NCBI GenBank assembly: GCA_029288425.1
Contig: JARIHD010000033.1
Location: forward strand, 1 to 42,481
Source of the DNA: Candidatus Saccharimonadota bacterium
GTDB taxonomy: Bacteria; Patescibacteriota; Saccharimonadia; Saccharimonadales; UBA4665
Direction: 5' to 3'
DNA: 42,481 bases
Shown: positions 23,973-32,684 of the stretch, piece after piece
Position numbering within the stretch: position 1 is the stretch's first letter
Layout of the letters: each line of letters opens with the position of its first letter
The notes under the pieces: generated by a model
Told to the model about the DNA's origin: nothing
What the model saw: only the letters and a program-made list of their open reading frames with translations
Databases searched by the model: none
Position numbers and translations under genes: made by a program

Positions 23973-25102
23973 GTTTGGGGAGCGGAATGACCCGTAGTAG
24001 CCGCCACATATGTTTTTGGTTCGATAATTTTTTTGCGGCGCAGATAGTCAAGTGTCAGGATGCACAGACAGCCCGCCACTGGAATGGCAACCAAACCGCC
24101 AAAGATACCGCCAAAGTTGACACCGATAATAACCGACACAAACACAAGCAAAGGGGACATATTGGTCGAATTAGCCTGAATCCGCGGTTGCACGAGATAG
24201 TTTTCGATTTGCTGGTACAAAATGTAGTAGCCCAGCAAGATAAGCGCCGCAACCGGTGACGTAAACAGCGCCACTACCGACACAATCACCGCCCCAATAG
24301 TGTGCCCGACCATCGGAATAAGGCCACAAATAAACACAACAACCATCATAGCGATCGGATAGCTGACATCTAAAATGACGAGTGCCGGCAAAATGAATAT
24401 CGCGGCCAAAGCAGCCAGCAGTACCTGGCCGTTCACATAACCCTTAACCACCTTATACATATCAAGTGACAGTTTTTCGGCGCGTTCGTGCTGGTCATCC
24501 GGGATCATATCTTTAAACAGGCGTAACCAGCGCGGGCCTTCGACCAGCATCATAAAAGTCAGTACCAAAATGGTAAGTACCGAAAAAATACTGCTGCCGA
24601 CTTTTCCCACGGTTGAAACCGCCGTACCGGTCGCACCCTTAAGCCGTTGACCGAGTTCGTCTGAAAAATCTTGGACTTGTGATTCCAAATTGTAGCGGTT
24701 AATGAATTTGCCGATGTCACTGTTTTCGTCTCTGGCTTGCTGCACCAAACGCGGCGCGGCACTAATAAAGCTACTGGTCTGGCGCACCAAAGGCGGCACG
24801 ATACTGGTCAAAAAGCCGCCGAGCAACAAAATAACGACCAAGAACGAAATAATCGTGGCCGCTGCGCGACTATTGCGGCGCTTACCCGGCAACCGCCGAC
24901 TAATCCAGTGCACCGGAGCATTGAGAGCGAGCGCCAAAAAGAACGCCGTAAATATAAGGATTAAGGCATGCGACGCTTGTTTGACCGCGGCAATGCCAAG
25001 CATTGTAACCACCACCAGCAACAGCACGCGAATCACGGTCCGATTGGAAATCGTGATCTCTACCTCTGACGGTGCTTTTGGTTTGCGCGAAAAGAAAGCC
25101 AT
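23960..25102 (-). CDS. AI-2E family (PerM/UPF0118) membrane transporter
   Basis: The 380-aa protein has the family layout: paired N-terminal helices (VIRVLLLVVVTMLGIAAV; ALILIFTAFFLALAL), a third helix with AAATIISFLVVILLLGGFL, a soluble middle with amphipathic helices, and the conserved C-terminal GLIPMVGHTIGAVIVSV with further helices and PRIQANS. Members move small molecules or ions; substrates vary and the AI-2 label is not a prediction. It is the last gene of the hydrolase-GT4-GT4 unit. An AATAAT box lies 9 nt before the ATG and may give it a separate leaderless start. Confidence 0.88.
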   Translation of the reverse strand: MAFFSRKPKAPSEVEITISNRTVIRVLLLVVVTMLGIAAVKQASHALILIFTAFFLALALNAPVHWISRRLPGKRRNSRAAATIISFLVVILLLGGFLTSIVPPLVRQTSSFISAAPRLVQQARDENSDIGKFINRYNLESQVQDFSDELGQRLKGATGTAVSTVGKVGSSIFSVLTILVLTFMMLVEGPRWLRLFKDMIPDDQHERAEKLSLDMYKVVKGYVNGQVLLAALAAIFILPALVILDVSYPIAMMVVVFICGLIPMVGHTIGAVIVSVVALFTSPVAALILLGYYILYQQIENYLVQPRIQANSTNMSPLLVFVSVIIGVNFGGIFGGLVAIPVAGCLCILTLDYLRRKKIIEPKTYVAATTGHSAPQTKEA

Positions 25103-25119
25103 CTAGGTTGTATTATTGC

Positions 25120-26265
25120 CTAACTTCGCCGCTTATGCAACGCTTCGTCGTATACAACCATGATCTCATCGGCGACATTGGGTACGTCATACTGGCGGAC
25201 GAACTGCTGCTGCCATTCGCGGGCTTTTCGGCGGGCTTCTTTATTGTCCATGTAGTGCTGTATCTTTTCGGCCAGACGCTCGTCATTCAAAGGATCGAAT
25301 AGCGCTTCAGGCCGCTCGCCCAGCACACTGGCATAGCCGGGATTATTACCCGCCAGCACCACACCGCGCGATGCGGCCATGGCTTCCAGCAGCACAATGC
25401 CGAAACTTTCGCCACCCGTACTGGGATACACCGCAATATCGGCGGCGGTCAGATATTTGGGCTTATCCTCTTCGCTTACAAACCCGACAAAGTCTACCAG
25501 GTGCGACATTCGGTAGTTTTTGACATACGCCTTTAGCTCGGCCTCGAGTGGTCCGGTCCCGCAAATAACCACCTTGACTTTGTCGGCCGGCGGCAGCGTT
25601 TCGGCTTCAAAAATACGGCGGATGGCCCGCAGCAGATACTGGCAGCCTTTGCGGTCGACTAATCGTCCCAGAAACATAATATTCAGCGTGTGTGCATACT
25701 GCGCCACCGGTTTTTGGTCGTAAAACGGGCCGAGCCGAAGGGTGTTTGGCACGATAGCGCTTTCTACACGATAGGTTTCCCACGAAAAATCCTGTGCGAC
25801 CTGCGATACACTCATAATTTCGTCGACCCGAGCCAGTGACTTACCGGTCACGGCACGCAGCAGCATATTGGCGAAATGCACCATCCTGGATTGCGGTGCA
25901 ATATGGAATGTCGCCACCACGCCTGTCTGCGGTCCGACAGCTTTTATCACACGCCCGCCCAACATCGGACTGTACGGCATCTGAATATGAACAATATCGA
26001 ACTCTTCGTGCGCCAGTAGTCGTCGGATTGCACGCTTCGAAGCCGGCAGGGGAATTGACATCCGATTGCCATTAAACCTCACCTTGATGTTTTTCGCCAT
26101 GCTATGAATATTCGGGATGTCGGTGCGCGTAGTTTCGCCCACAATGTAATGTACGTCATGTCCGCGCGATGCGAACCATTGGCCCAGCGTCAGCACATAC
26201 TGCTGCACTCCGTCGGTTTTGTCGAGTGAATCATCGAGTACGAATGCTATTTTGTAGCTGTCCAT
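25120..26265 (-). CDS. GT4-family glycosyltransferase (PimA/PimB-like), downstream copy
   Basis: The 381-aa cytosolic GT-B enzyme transfers a sugar from a nucleotide donor. It has an N-terminal glycine/acceptor loop (TDGVQQYVLTLGQWFASRGH) and the donor-domain signatures LGRLVDRKGCQYLL, ICGTGPLEAEL and ESFGIVLLEAM (an E-x7-E motif). It is adjacent (16 bp) to a second GT4 of almost the same length, and both carry NNPGYAS or DNPGYAS, which suggests an old tandem duplication. The context with a hydrolase and membrane protein suggests glycolipid synthesis, as with phosphatidyl-linked glycosyltransferases; the acceptor is not known. Confidence 0.9.
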   Translation of the reverse strand: MDSYKIAFVLDDSLDKTDGVQQYVLTLGQWFASRGHDVHYIVGETTRTDIPNIHSMAKNIKVRFNGNRMSIPLPASKRAIRRLLAHEEFDIVHIQMPYSPMLGGRVIKAVGPQTGVVATFHIAPQSRMVHFANMLLRAVTGKSLARVDEIMSVSQVAQDFSWETYRVESAIVPNTLRLGPFYDQKPVAQYAHTLNIMFLGRLVDRKGCQYLLRAIRRIFEAETLPPADKVKVVICGTGPLEAELKAYVKNYRMSHLVDFVGFVSEEDKPKYLTAADIAVYPSTGGESFGIVLLEAMAASRGVVLAGNNPGYASVLGERPEALFDPLNDERLAEKIQHYMDNKEARRKAREWQQQFVRQYDVPNVADEIMVVYDEALHKRRS

Positions 26266-26281
26266 GTGGGGTTCCCGTTAA

Positions 26282-27424
26282 TTATTCGGTGGGTTTCTTT
26301 TTACCGCCGTGCTCTTTGAGCGCGTTTTTGTAGATTTCTTCATATTGGTCAACAATGTGGGCATAACTGTACTGGCCAATTTCGTCGGCAGCCCAATCGC
26401 GCCACAGTTTGCGCAGGTCGTTTTCGTGCAATAACAAGTTTAGGCGACGGGCAAATTCGGCATGGTGCTGCGGATTAACGAGCGAAATTGCGCCAAGACC
26501 TTTCATAACACTGGCGTACCCGGGGTTATCTCCAGCGACCGTCACCAGGCCGCAGGCCATGGCTTCAAGCAGCACAATGCCGAAACTTTCGCCGTAGAGA
26601 GCAGGCGAACAGTACAGGTCGGCCGTGCGCAGATAATGAATCTTCTCCTTTTCGGTGACAAAGCCAATGAATTCGACATTCTGCAGACCAAGTTCGGCGG
26701 CCAGCGCCTCCAGTTTGGCACGGTCAGGACCATCGCCGGCGATAATGAGGCTGGTGTCCGGGCTCATTTGCGACAACTGCCTAAAAGCATGCAGCAAGTG
26801 TTTTACTCCTTTACGCTGCTCCAGACGGCCAACATAGAAAATGGTTTTTGTTTTTTTGCCGTCGCTGCGGCGCGCCGGCGCTTTGTAGCGTGCAAGGTCG
26901 ATGCCGTTTGGAATGAGCGCCACCGGCTGATCAGTCAAGCTGCAGACATATTCGGCAGCAGCTTCGGATGGCGCCGTAAAAGTGTCGATGTATTTGAGGA
27001 CTGATTTAGTGTAGGGCGTAACGACTTTTATAATCGTACGCGTCATCATGCTTTCGGGCAGTTTGGCGTGGAAAGTGGCAACGTTTACACTGTCGGAACG
27101 GCTTAGGATCTGTGCGCTGATCATTGGAATCCATGGTTCATGGAAATGCAAAATATCAAACTGGTGTTCGGCTAAAATCTGGTCGATCTTTTCGTTTATG
27201 CCAGCCGAAACCTGGATGGTGGTGTGCGTAGGCGAGTTAAAATCGGTTGCCGTGCCGACAAAGATAATTTTTTCGTTCGGGTCGACTTCGAAATCTTTAG
27301 GTTGAGGCGTAATGACATACACATCATGACCACGCCGCGACAGTTCGGCCTGTAGGGCAAAGATAATTTCTTTGACACCGCCGCCCTTGGCGATACTGTA
27401 TGGGCAAATCAAGCCAATTTTCAT
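26282..27424 (-). CDS. GT4-family glycosyltransferase (PimA-like), upstream copy
   Basis: The 380-aa GT-B enzyme starts MKIGLICPYSIAKGGGVKE, typical of PimA-like enzymes, with RRGHDVYVITP next. The donor-domain motifs are FYVGRLEQRKGVKHLL, IAGDGPDRAKLE and ESFGIVLLEAM. The C-terminus is Lys-rich (EHGGKKKPTE). TATAAT preceded by TGC (27435-27440, minus strand) lies 10 nt before the ATG: an extended -10 promoter with a leaderless start inside the operon. It likely works in series with the downstream GT4. Confidence 0.9.
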   Translation of the reverse strand: MKIGLICPYSIAKGGGVKEIIFALQAELSRRGHDVYVITPQPKDFEVDPNEKIIFVGTATDFNSPTHTTIQVSAGINEKIDQILAEHQFDILHFHEPWIPMISAQILSRSDSVNVATFHAKLPESMMTRTIIKVVTPYTKSVLKYIDTFTAPSEAAAEYVCSLTDQPVALIPNGIDLARYKAPARRSDGKKTKTIFYVGRLEQRKGVKHLLHAFRQLSQMSPDTSLIIAGDGPDRAKLEALAAELGLQNVEFIGFVTEKEKIHYLRTADLYCSPALYGESFGIVLLEAMACGLVTVAGDNPGYASVMKGLGAISLVNPQHHAEFARRLNLLLHENDLRKLWRDWAADEIGQYSYAHIVDQYEEIYKNALKEHGGKKKPTE

Positions 27425-27444
27425 ACTGGTGGATATTATAGCAG

Positions 27445-28383
27445 CTATTTCGCTGCAGGCCTCGCAAGCGCCTGGCGAAGTTTACGCGGCAGTAGCACGG
27501 CCAGCTCTTTTTTGTCGGCGAGCAAGCCGGGAGTGTGGCCGCGGGCGCTGAACAGCGCCTGATGGCATTCGGTAAAGGCAACGAGCATATGCTCTTTGAC
27601 AACCGGGTTGTTTAGATAAGGATCATCACGTGAGGCCACATGCCATACCGGTAGATCGATTTGCGTACGGCAATTGTCGATGTTTAAGAATTCGCTAGTC
27701 GTGTGCCAGTGGGTGCGTACGTCGTTTGACTGCCACAGGCGCAGGTCGAATTCGACCATAAGACGAAATTCTTCGGGATCCATTTCGAGGAGGCGCCGTT
27801 TGCCATTGGGCAGTTTGGTATACAGTTTGGCAATTACGAAACGGTTCAAAAAACAGTAACGGATAATAAAGGCGATCGGCCGCGTGGCAAGCAAACGGGT
27901 AGCGCGGCGCATTATAGCCCGATGGGCTGGCTTGAAGGTAAAGTCGTCGCGGTGCATAAAACCGACGATGCTCACCAGAATGTCGACTTTTTTGGCGAGT
28001 TCAGGATATTTTTGCAGCATTCGCGTCGCGACGACAAATCCGAATGATATACCGACGATGGTAATGCGGCGGCGTTTATAACGCATTTTAATAAAAGCCG
28101 CCAGATAGTCGGCAAAGTTGTCGATGGTTGGTTCGCGCCCAATTTTGCCAAAGCTATCCATGCCGCCAAAGCCGGGCATGTCCGGCACGGTCACGCTGCC
28201 GTATTCATTCAGGTTTTGGATAAGTCCCCACCACCGCTCGATGAGTGCGTGATGCCCATAGACTAGTAAAATTTCGCGGTTTTTTGTATTTTTGGCAGGC
28301 AAACGCATCATGCGCCCCTGAAGACCGTTCATGTTGAGCGGCACAATGTAGTCATCCGGGTTAAGAACGGTCTGCTTGCCCAT
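27445..28383 (-). CDS. Alpha/beta hydrolase
   Basis: The 312-aa protein has an alpha/beta-hydrolase core: ILLVYGHHALIERWWG (oxyanion region), DMPGFGGMDSF, and nucleophile elbow VGISFGF (GxSxG). A late Asp (SRDDPYL) and His (ARGHTPGL) could complete the triad. A basic middle section (RRATRLLATRP, NGKRRLLEMD) may contact membranes. The start at 28383 follows AGGA; the frame is open another 51 codons upstream but that part is not protein-like. It is the first gene of the GT4 unit and is divergent from the VanY-like gene. It may act on a lipid substrate (inference). Confidence 0.82.
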   Translation of the reverse strand: MGKQTVLNPDDYIVPLNMNGLQGRMMRLPAKNTKNREILLVYGHHALIERWWGLIQNLNEYGSVTVPDMPGFGGMDSFGKIGREPTIDNFADYLAAFIKMRYKRRRITIVGISFGFVVATRMLQKYPELAKKVDILVSIVGFMHRDDFTFKPAHRAIMRRATRLLATRPIAFIIRYCFLNRFVIAKLYTKLPNGKRRLLEMDPEEFRLMVEFDLRLWQSNDVRTHWHTTSEFLNIDNCRTQIDLPVWHVASRDDPYLNNPVVKEHMLVAFTECHQALFSARGHTPGLLADKKELAVLLPRKLRQALARPAAK

Positions 28384-28498
28384 GCAATTCCTATAGTAAC
28401 GTTTATGAATTCTTCTTTCGGCTATTATAATGCAATATTGCCAAATTTTTGCGACTTTTTTCGGTTTTTGGCAGGCGCGTCCTACAATGATAAGCGGT

Positions 28499-29239
28499 AT
28501 GAAAAAATTTTTAGCGATTATTATGCTATTGGCCATTTTATTGGGGGGATGGTGGTGGCTACATCGGGATTCAACAAAAAAAACCAGCGACGCTACGAAT
28601 ACTCAGCAAGGAAAGGTTTTTGACAAAAAACAGCATTCCCTGGACGAACCGGGCAGTGTGTGGGTGATCACTAATAAACACCGGCCACTGACACCCAAAG
28701 ACTACAAGCCAAACGATTTGGTTGCTCCGGATGTGCCACTGCGCTTGAATGCTAGTGCAGAAGAAATGCAGGTGCGCAGGGAAGTTGGCGTAGCTCTGCA
28801 GGCCATGTTTGCGGCCGCCAAAAATGAAGGACTGAAACTTATGGTTTCGAGCGCTTTTAGGTCTTACGATTTTCAAAAAGGGCTGTATAACCGATATGTT
28901 AGCCAGCAAGGCCAGGCCATAGCCGACACCCAAAGCGCACGACCGGGCTACAGCGAACACCAAACCGGTCTCGCCGTAGACCTTGAACCAGCGAGCCGCA
29001 AATGCGAAGTCGAAGCATGTTTTGCAGATACACCCGAGGGCAAGTGGATCGCCCAGCACGCGCACGAATATGGCTTTGTTGTGCGCTACGGCAAAGAACA
29101 ACAGGCTATAACCGGATATATATATGAACCCTGGCATGTGCGCTACGTAGGCAAATCACTTGCCCAAGAAGCGCACAAAAAAGGCAACCCGCCGCTTGAA
29201 ACATTCTTTAGCCTGGCGGCTGCCCCCGATTATCAGTAG
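28499..29239 (+). CDS. D,D-carboxypeptidase, VanY/M15B family
   Basis: The 246-aa protein has an N-terminal membrane anchor or signal (KKFLAIIMLLAILLGGWWW) and an external M15 domain: SSAFRSYDFQKGLYN, then SEHQTGLAVDL (metal His and Asp in HxxxxxxD) and EPWHVRYVG (third ligand His). Such enzymes trim D-Ala from peptidoglycan precursors with zinc. The start at 28499 (not an upstream in-frame ATG) gives the clean signal; TACAAT (28483-28488) is 10 nt upstream, again a leaderless layout. Host-attached Saccharibacteria could use it on their own or host wall; that is speculation. Confidence 0.9.
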   Translation: MKKFLAIIMLLAILLGGWWWLHRDSTKKTSDATNTQQGKVFDKKQHSLDEPGSVWVITNKHRPLTPKDYKPNDLVAPDVPLRLNASAEEMQVRREVGVALQAMFAAAKNEGLKLMVSSAFRSYDFQKGLYNRYVSQQGQAIADTQSARPGYSEHQTGLAVDLEPASRKCEVEACFADTPEGKWIAQHAHEYGFVVRYGKEQQAITGYIYEPWHVRYVGKSLAQEAHKKGNPPLETFFSLAAAPDYQ

Positions 29240-29242
29240 ACA

Positions 29243-29271
29243 TTGTGTTAAATTTATTAATATTATATAGT
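29243..29271 (+). promoter_or_regulatory. Promoter of the SelO-like gene
   Basis: TTGTGT (29243-29248), a 17-bp spacer and TATAGT (29266-29271) precede a GTG by 6 nt. The predicted transcription start falls on or next to the GTG, which makes this the clearest complete example of the leaderless arrangement and fixes the start codon. Confidence 0.65.
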
Positions 29272-29277
29272 ATTCCG

Positions 29278-30705
29278 GTGTCAAACTTTGAATCAGCCCC
29301 TATTGAGCGTCTGCACAATCAATGCCAAATCGGCCAAGGCGAAGTAGCACTGCTACCTGAATGCACCGAACTCCGCCTGATTGCAGGGAGTTTGGGTGCT
29401 ATAGCCGACGACCAAGTGCTTTTATCGCCACGAGAATCTACGAACGTACGGAACCCATTAGTCCAACCCACTGCACCAGACGACCTATACCGCCACCCGC
29501 GCGATCGGCGAGCATTTAGCATGCGGCTTGGGTCTATGGACAGCACCGTAGTCGGTTCGATTACGGTCAAGGGCGGAGACCTGCCTTTTACGAAGCATAC
29601 TTTACCAAAATATTATAAAGACACTTGCCGTCGGATTTATGAAGGGCAAATTCCAGGAACCGGGCTGCTTCAACAATGCCGAAACGAATTCAAAGCAGCT
29701 GAGACACTACAAACCTTAGCTTTCTCTGTCCTACGCCGTCCAACACATACGGCCATACCTGTGCGCGTCAGTACCATTTCGGGAGTCGAGACAAGCGGCG
29801 GCGATATTATTCCCATTATCGACTATATGAATTCGGCCGAATATCTAGATCTGGCCGAATACGAAAATCCACGCTGGCAGGTTGCTCGCGGCCGGTTTGC
29901 AAAACTCGGAACACTTCTATTGGAGGAATACGGGCTACAACCTGCAGAGTATATTTACGCCACAAAAGGTCCAAATATCCGTGTCAGGGCATTGTCCCAA
30001 TCGCGTTATTTTGCAGGCGAGGATAACTCTGATAATGATCAGGCCTTTGGGGCCAATGTCCGGCAGCAGGGTAGCCCTTTCATGCAAATGCATCATGATA
30101 ATTTTATGGACGGCGATGACATACCAAGGTTCGAACACCGCAAAGATATTGTGATGCGCACGCTTTATCACACACTGGGGACGGCCTATGGTTTCGATGC
30201 TAAAACAGTATTGCCACGCACACGTATCACCGACTCCAACTACCTAAAGTGGCTGCAAGAGATTCCGCTGCGCTGCGAGCGTGAGGGCATATCCGATCTG
30301 GTCTTGCCAACATTCATAGACCGGATGACCGAGGTGCTAGCTTTGGGCCATACGAATAAACTGACATTTCGTTCAAACCTGGGTTACGCTGGATCGTTCA
30401 ACCCGCGCAATGTGACGTTTGAAGGCACGGTACTAGACCTTGATACAGTTGGGAAAATGCCTGAATCTTGGGAGCCGAATGCCGCCAATGACCTTGCAGA
30501 ACTGATAGAGTCGGTATCGGTTATGGAACGGATGGTTTCCAAATCTTACACCGAAAATTTAGCAGTTCGCGTCTACGACTCGTATCGGGGAAAGGTCGAG
30601 GAGTTTGGTTTTAATAGTCAGTGGCGAGGACGATTGTTAGCCGTTGTAAAACCTGAAAACCTGCCGCCTACCACCAAGTATGCGTTAGGCCTAGAATGGC
30701 CGTAG
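29278..30705 (+). CDS. Divergent SelO/YdiU-like protein (candidate pseudokinase AMP-transferase)
   Basis: The 475-aa length equals that of YdiU-type SelO proteins. VKGGDLPFT (97-105) resembles the SelO LKGxGxTPFSR strand with its ATP-contacting Lys. EFKAAETLQTL and PTHTAIPVRV resemble EFLxSEAxxxLGIPTTRALALV. GSFNPRNVTFEGTVLDLD (372-389) aligns with the SelO motif GVMNTDNMSILGLTIDYG, with metal-ligand equivalents N378 and D387 at the same spacing. The catalytic Asp before the first Asn is Arg377 here, so activity may differ or be lost. SelO transfers AMP to protein hydroxyls. The GTG start is set by the promoter 6 nt upstream; an in-frame TTG 33 nt earlier lies in the -35 element. The match is by eye. 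Confidence 0.6.
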   Translation: MSNFESAPIERLHNQCQIGQGEVALLPECTELRLIAGSLGAIADDQVLLSPRESTNVRNPLVQPTAPDDLYRHPRDRRAFSMRLGSMDSTVVGSITVKGGDLPFTKHTLPKYYKDTCRRIYEGQIPGTGLLQQCRNEFKAAETLQTLAFSVLRRPTHTAIPVRVSTISGVETSGGDIIPIIDYMNSAEYLDLAEYENPRWQVARGRFAKLGTLLLEEYGLQPAEYIYATKGPNIRVRALSQSRYFAGEDNSDNDQAFGANVRQQGSPFMQMHHDNFMDGDDIPRFEHRKDIVMRTLYHTLGTAYGFDAKTVLPRTRITDSNYLKWLQEIPLRCEREGISDLVLPTFIDRMTEVLALGHTNKLTFRSNLGYAGSFNPRNVTFEGTVLDLDTVGKMPESWEPNAANDLAELIESVSVMERMVSKSYTENLAVRVYDSYRGKVEEFGFNSQWRGRLLAVVKPENLPPTTKYALGLEWP

Positions 30706-30713
30706 GCCACATG

Positions 30714-31013
30714 TTAAAACGCGTAACCCATGCCGCGTAACCGCCCCCGCAGCTGATTTTCGATTTGGTACATACCAATTTGGAATTTCTCGATGCCGGG
30801 CGGCCGCGTATTGCCGAACAGCCCGCTGTCACCGCGCAGGGAAGCTAATATTTCTACGCCTTCGGCAAGATTATTGAGCGCACGCAACCGCTCCTCTGGG
30901 CTGCCGTATTCGTGTTTCTCAACATGGTCCATGGCGCGCTCGACCATGGCTGCGATTTGGCGGAAGCAGGTCAGATATTCAGCGGCGGTCTTGGGTGCGT
31001 ACTCCGAGAGCAT
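30714..31013 (-). CDS. Small helical hypothetical protein
   Basis: The 99-aa product (MLSEYAPKTAAEYLTCFRQI...) is predicted mostly helical, with no membrane segment and no recognised domain. An ATG at 31019 is in frame but touches the TATAAT box (31020-31025, minus strand), so it cannot be on the mRNA if that box is used. The second ATG, 6 nt after the box, is chosen. It ends 8 bp from the convergent SelO-like stop. Confidence 0.65.
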   Translation of the reverse strand: MLSEYAPKTAAEYLTCFRQIAAMVERAMDHVEKHEYGSPEERLRALNNLAEGVEILASLRGDSGLFGNTRPPGIEKFQIGMYQIENQLRGRLRGMGYAF

Positions 31014-31109
31014 ATCCATATTATAGAACTTTTTAATAATTTATACGTGTGACAAAGCGCACGTTTCACGATCTATAGACCGGACCGTACAATATGTTAC
31101 CGTATACCG

Positions 31110-31865
31110 ATGCACAACCTATATGAGTATTCCCTATACACCTTCAGCGAAACAGTCGACCGGACACGACCCGAACAAATATCCCTATCAACGGCGGTAA
31201 TAGCCGAAGCGAGTCCCGGTCAACTGGATTTATACATGCAGTCATCCGAGCCGTCACATGTAGAGAATACGTTTGGCGAACGATTACAGCATGCCGATCA
31301 GGCGCAGGAGCAATTGGATATGACCATCGCATTAGCAGCCAAGGCCAACTTGACGCTCAAGCTATTAGAGGAGCACGTGTCTGAACAGACGAGGCATGGC
31401 AAGGCACCATCGGCCGAAGAACTCTCGCTGTTATTTGCGATCCCCGAAATTCAAGCATGGTCAGTCAAAGAACTGGAAGAACTCATAGAGAAACACCTTC
31501 CTGGAATCAAGCGAGATCTGCGGGAGGCAGAACAGGCAGAAGAGGCCAAAGAGAAATACTTTAGGACACAGACAAAACTGCGCCAAGAAATTCTAGAGGA
31601 CATGTCAGAGCTGAGCCGCCCGGGACGCATGGCAATTATAGGCGCTTACGCGCTGTTTGGAACAGGTTCGGCTATCTGGCAGCTTTTTACGCAAACGCCG
31701 GAAAACTCCACGCCTGGGACCCTGGCAGTCGCAGGCCTTACGAGTGCGGGCATAGTTGCCGTCGGCTACTTCACAAGCACTCGGCCATACATGAAACGCG
31801 CGCTCGCACACCGCAAAGCACGTCAAATCATGAAGGGATACCTACAGGCAGGCGCCGAAGCATAG
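31110..31865 (+). CDS. Hypothetical protein with coiled coil and two C-terminal membrane helices
   Basis: The 251-aa protein is acidic and helical over residues 45-165 with coiled-coil character (EELIEKHLPGIKRDLREAEQ). Two hydrophobic segments follow (about 172-191, MAIIGAYALFGTGSAIWQLF, and about 201-220, GTLAVAGLTSAGIVAVGYFT) and a basic C-terminal end (KRALAHRKARQIMKG). The tail is likely cytosolic. TTCACG, 17 bp and TACAAT (31092-31097) predict a short leader of about 10 nt. Family unknown. Confidence 0.7.
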   Translation: MHNLYEYSLYTFSETVDRTRPEQISLSTAVIAEASPGQLDLYMQSSEPSHVENTFGERLQHADQAQEQLDMTIALAAKANLTLKLLEEHVSEQTRHGKAPSAEELSLLFAIPEIQAWSVKELEELIEKHLPGIKRDLREAEQAEEAKEKYFRTQTKLRQEILEDMSELSRPGRMAIIGAYALFGTGSAIWQLFTQTPENSTPGTLAVAGLTSAGIVAVGYFTSTRPYMKRALAHRKARQIMKGYLQAGAEA

Positions 31866-31906
31866 GGCGGGGCAGTTCAGGAAAAATCCTCTGTTGCACC
31901 ACGACA

Positions 31907-31935
31907 TTGAATTAAACCCGAAAATAAGCTAAAAT
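31907..31935 (+). promoter_or_regulatory. Promoter of tRNA-Gln
   Basis: TTGAAT (31907-31912), a 17-bp spacer and TAAAAT (31930-31935) lie 21 bp before the mature tRNA 5' end. Confidence 0.65.
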
Positions 31936-31956
31936 CTATCTGTTGTAACAACATAT

Positions 31957-32031
31957 TGGGATGTCGCCAAGTGGTAAGGCACCGGGTTTTGGTCCCGGCA
32001 TTCGGGGGTTCGAATCCCTCCATCCCAGCCA
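31957..32031 (+). tRNA. tRNA-Gln (anticodon TTG)
   Basis: The cloverleaf folds fully: acceptor TGGGATG (31957-31963) with CATCCCA (32021-32027), D-stem GCC/GGC, anticodon stem CCGGG/CCCGG with loop TTTTGGT, and T-loop TTCGAAT. The 3' CCA is encoded (32029-32031). It reads CAA and, by wobble, CAG. It borders an AT-richer accessory region with T-arm-like repeats. Confidence 0.95.
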
Positions 32032-32083
32032 TAAAATTATTAGAAAATATATATTTCATTTGTAAAGTTTTTACTTTGCAAGA

Positions 32084-32101
32084 GTTCGAATCCTTTCTGG
32101 C
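32084..32101 (+). repeat. tRNA-T-arm-like direct repeat, copy 1
   Basis: GTTCGAATCCTTTCTGGC matches copy 2 (34480-34497) at 17 of 18 positions and shares GTTCGAATCC with the tRNA-Gln T-arm (32008-32017). No complete tRNA surrounds it. It lies 28 bp before the ATG of the Imm5-like gene. Confidence 0.6.
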
Positions 32102-32129
32102 AATAAAACTTTGTTAAAATAATGGGGAA

Positions 32130-32675
32130 ATGCCAGACATACTAGGAAGTTCGTCAGAAGAACAAACACTACTACGTCCGATCGCACTTTGGGCTGCGCG
32201 TTTTGCCGAAGAGGCACTTGCCGTATTTGAAATTCGTCACCCGGGCGATGTGCGCCCGCGAGAAGCTATGGAAGCGGGCCGCGAATTTGGAAACGGCAAA
32301 AAACGCGACAAAAATCTTCGCATGCTGGCTTTTGCGGCCATGAAGTCCAGGAAAGATGTAGATGAGCCGTCTAAGCATGCTGTCCAGGCGGCAATACTGA
32401 CCGCTTCGGTGGCATATACGCATACTGATTTGCAAGCCGGCTTGCAGGGCATCCGTCAGGCACGCCATATACTCGGGCCAATTGTTTACGCTGCACTAGC
32501 CCTGGAGACAGCAGTTAACAACCCCATTCTTGGCAACGATCTCCTGCAGCGAGCAGTTAAAAGTGCTCCGCCGGAAGTTGGCCGTATTTTGGCGCATATG
32601 CCACCTCAACCCCACAAAGAAGCTCGCGCTGAGACACTATTCTTCGAGCTGGACTCGGCACTACGAGCTTTATAA
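32130..32675 (+). CDS. Imm5-like putative immunity protein
   Basis: The 181-aa helical protein resembles the Imm-5-like family of putative toxin-immunity proteins: an N-terminal WAARFAEEALAVFEIRHPGD then RPREAMEAGREFGNGKK, followed by Ala-rich helices (AVQAAILTASVAYTHTDLQA, ARHILGPIVYAALALE). Family members usually neutralise a polymorphic toxin, but no toxin gene is adjacent, so this would be an orphan. TAAAAT (32115-32120) lies 9 nt before the ATG. A T-arm-like repeat lies just upstream and a hairpin repeat just downstream, an arrangement repeated around 34480-35255. Family call by eye. Confidence 0.6.
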   Translation: MPDILGSSSEEQTLLRPIALWAARFAEEALAVFEIRHPGDVRPREAMEAGREFGNGKKRDKNLRMLAFAAMKSRKDVDEPSKHAVQAAILTASVAYTHTDLQAGLQGIRQARHILGPIVYAALALETAVNNPILGNDLLQRAVKSAPPEVGRILAHMPPQPHKEARAETLFFELDSALRAL

Positions 32676-32684
32676 CGTTCCAAT

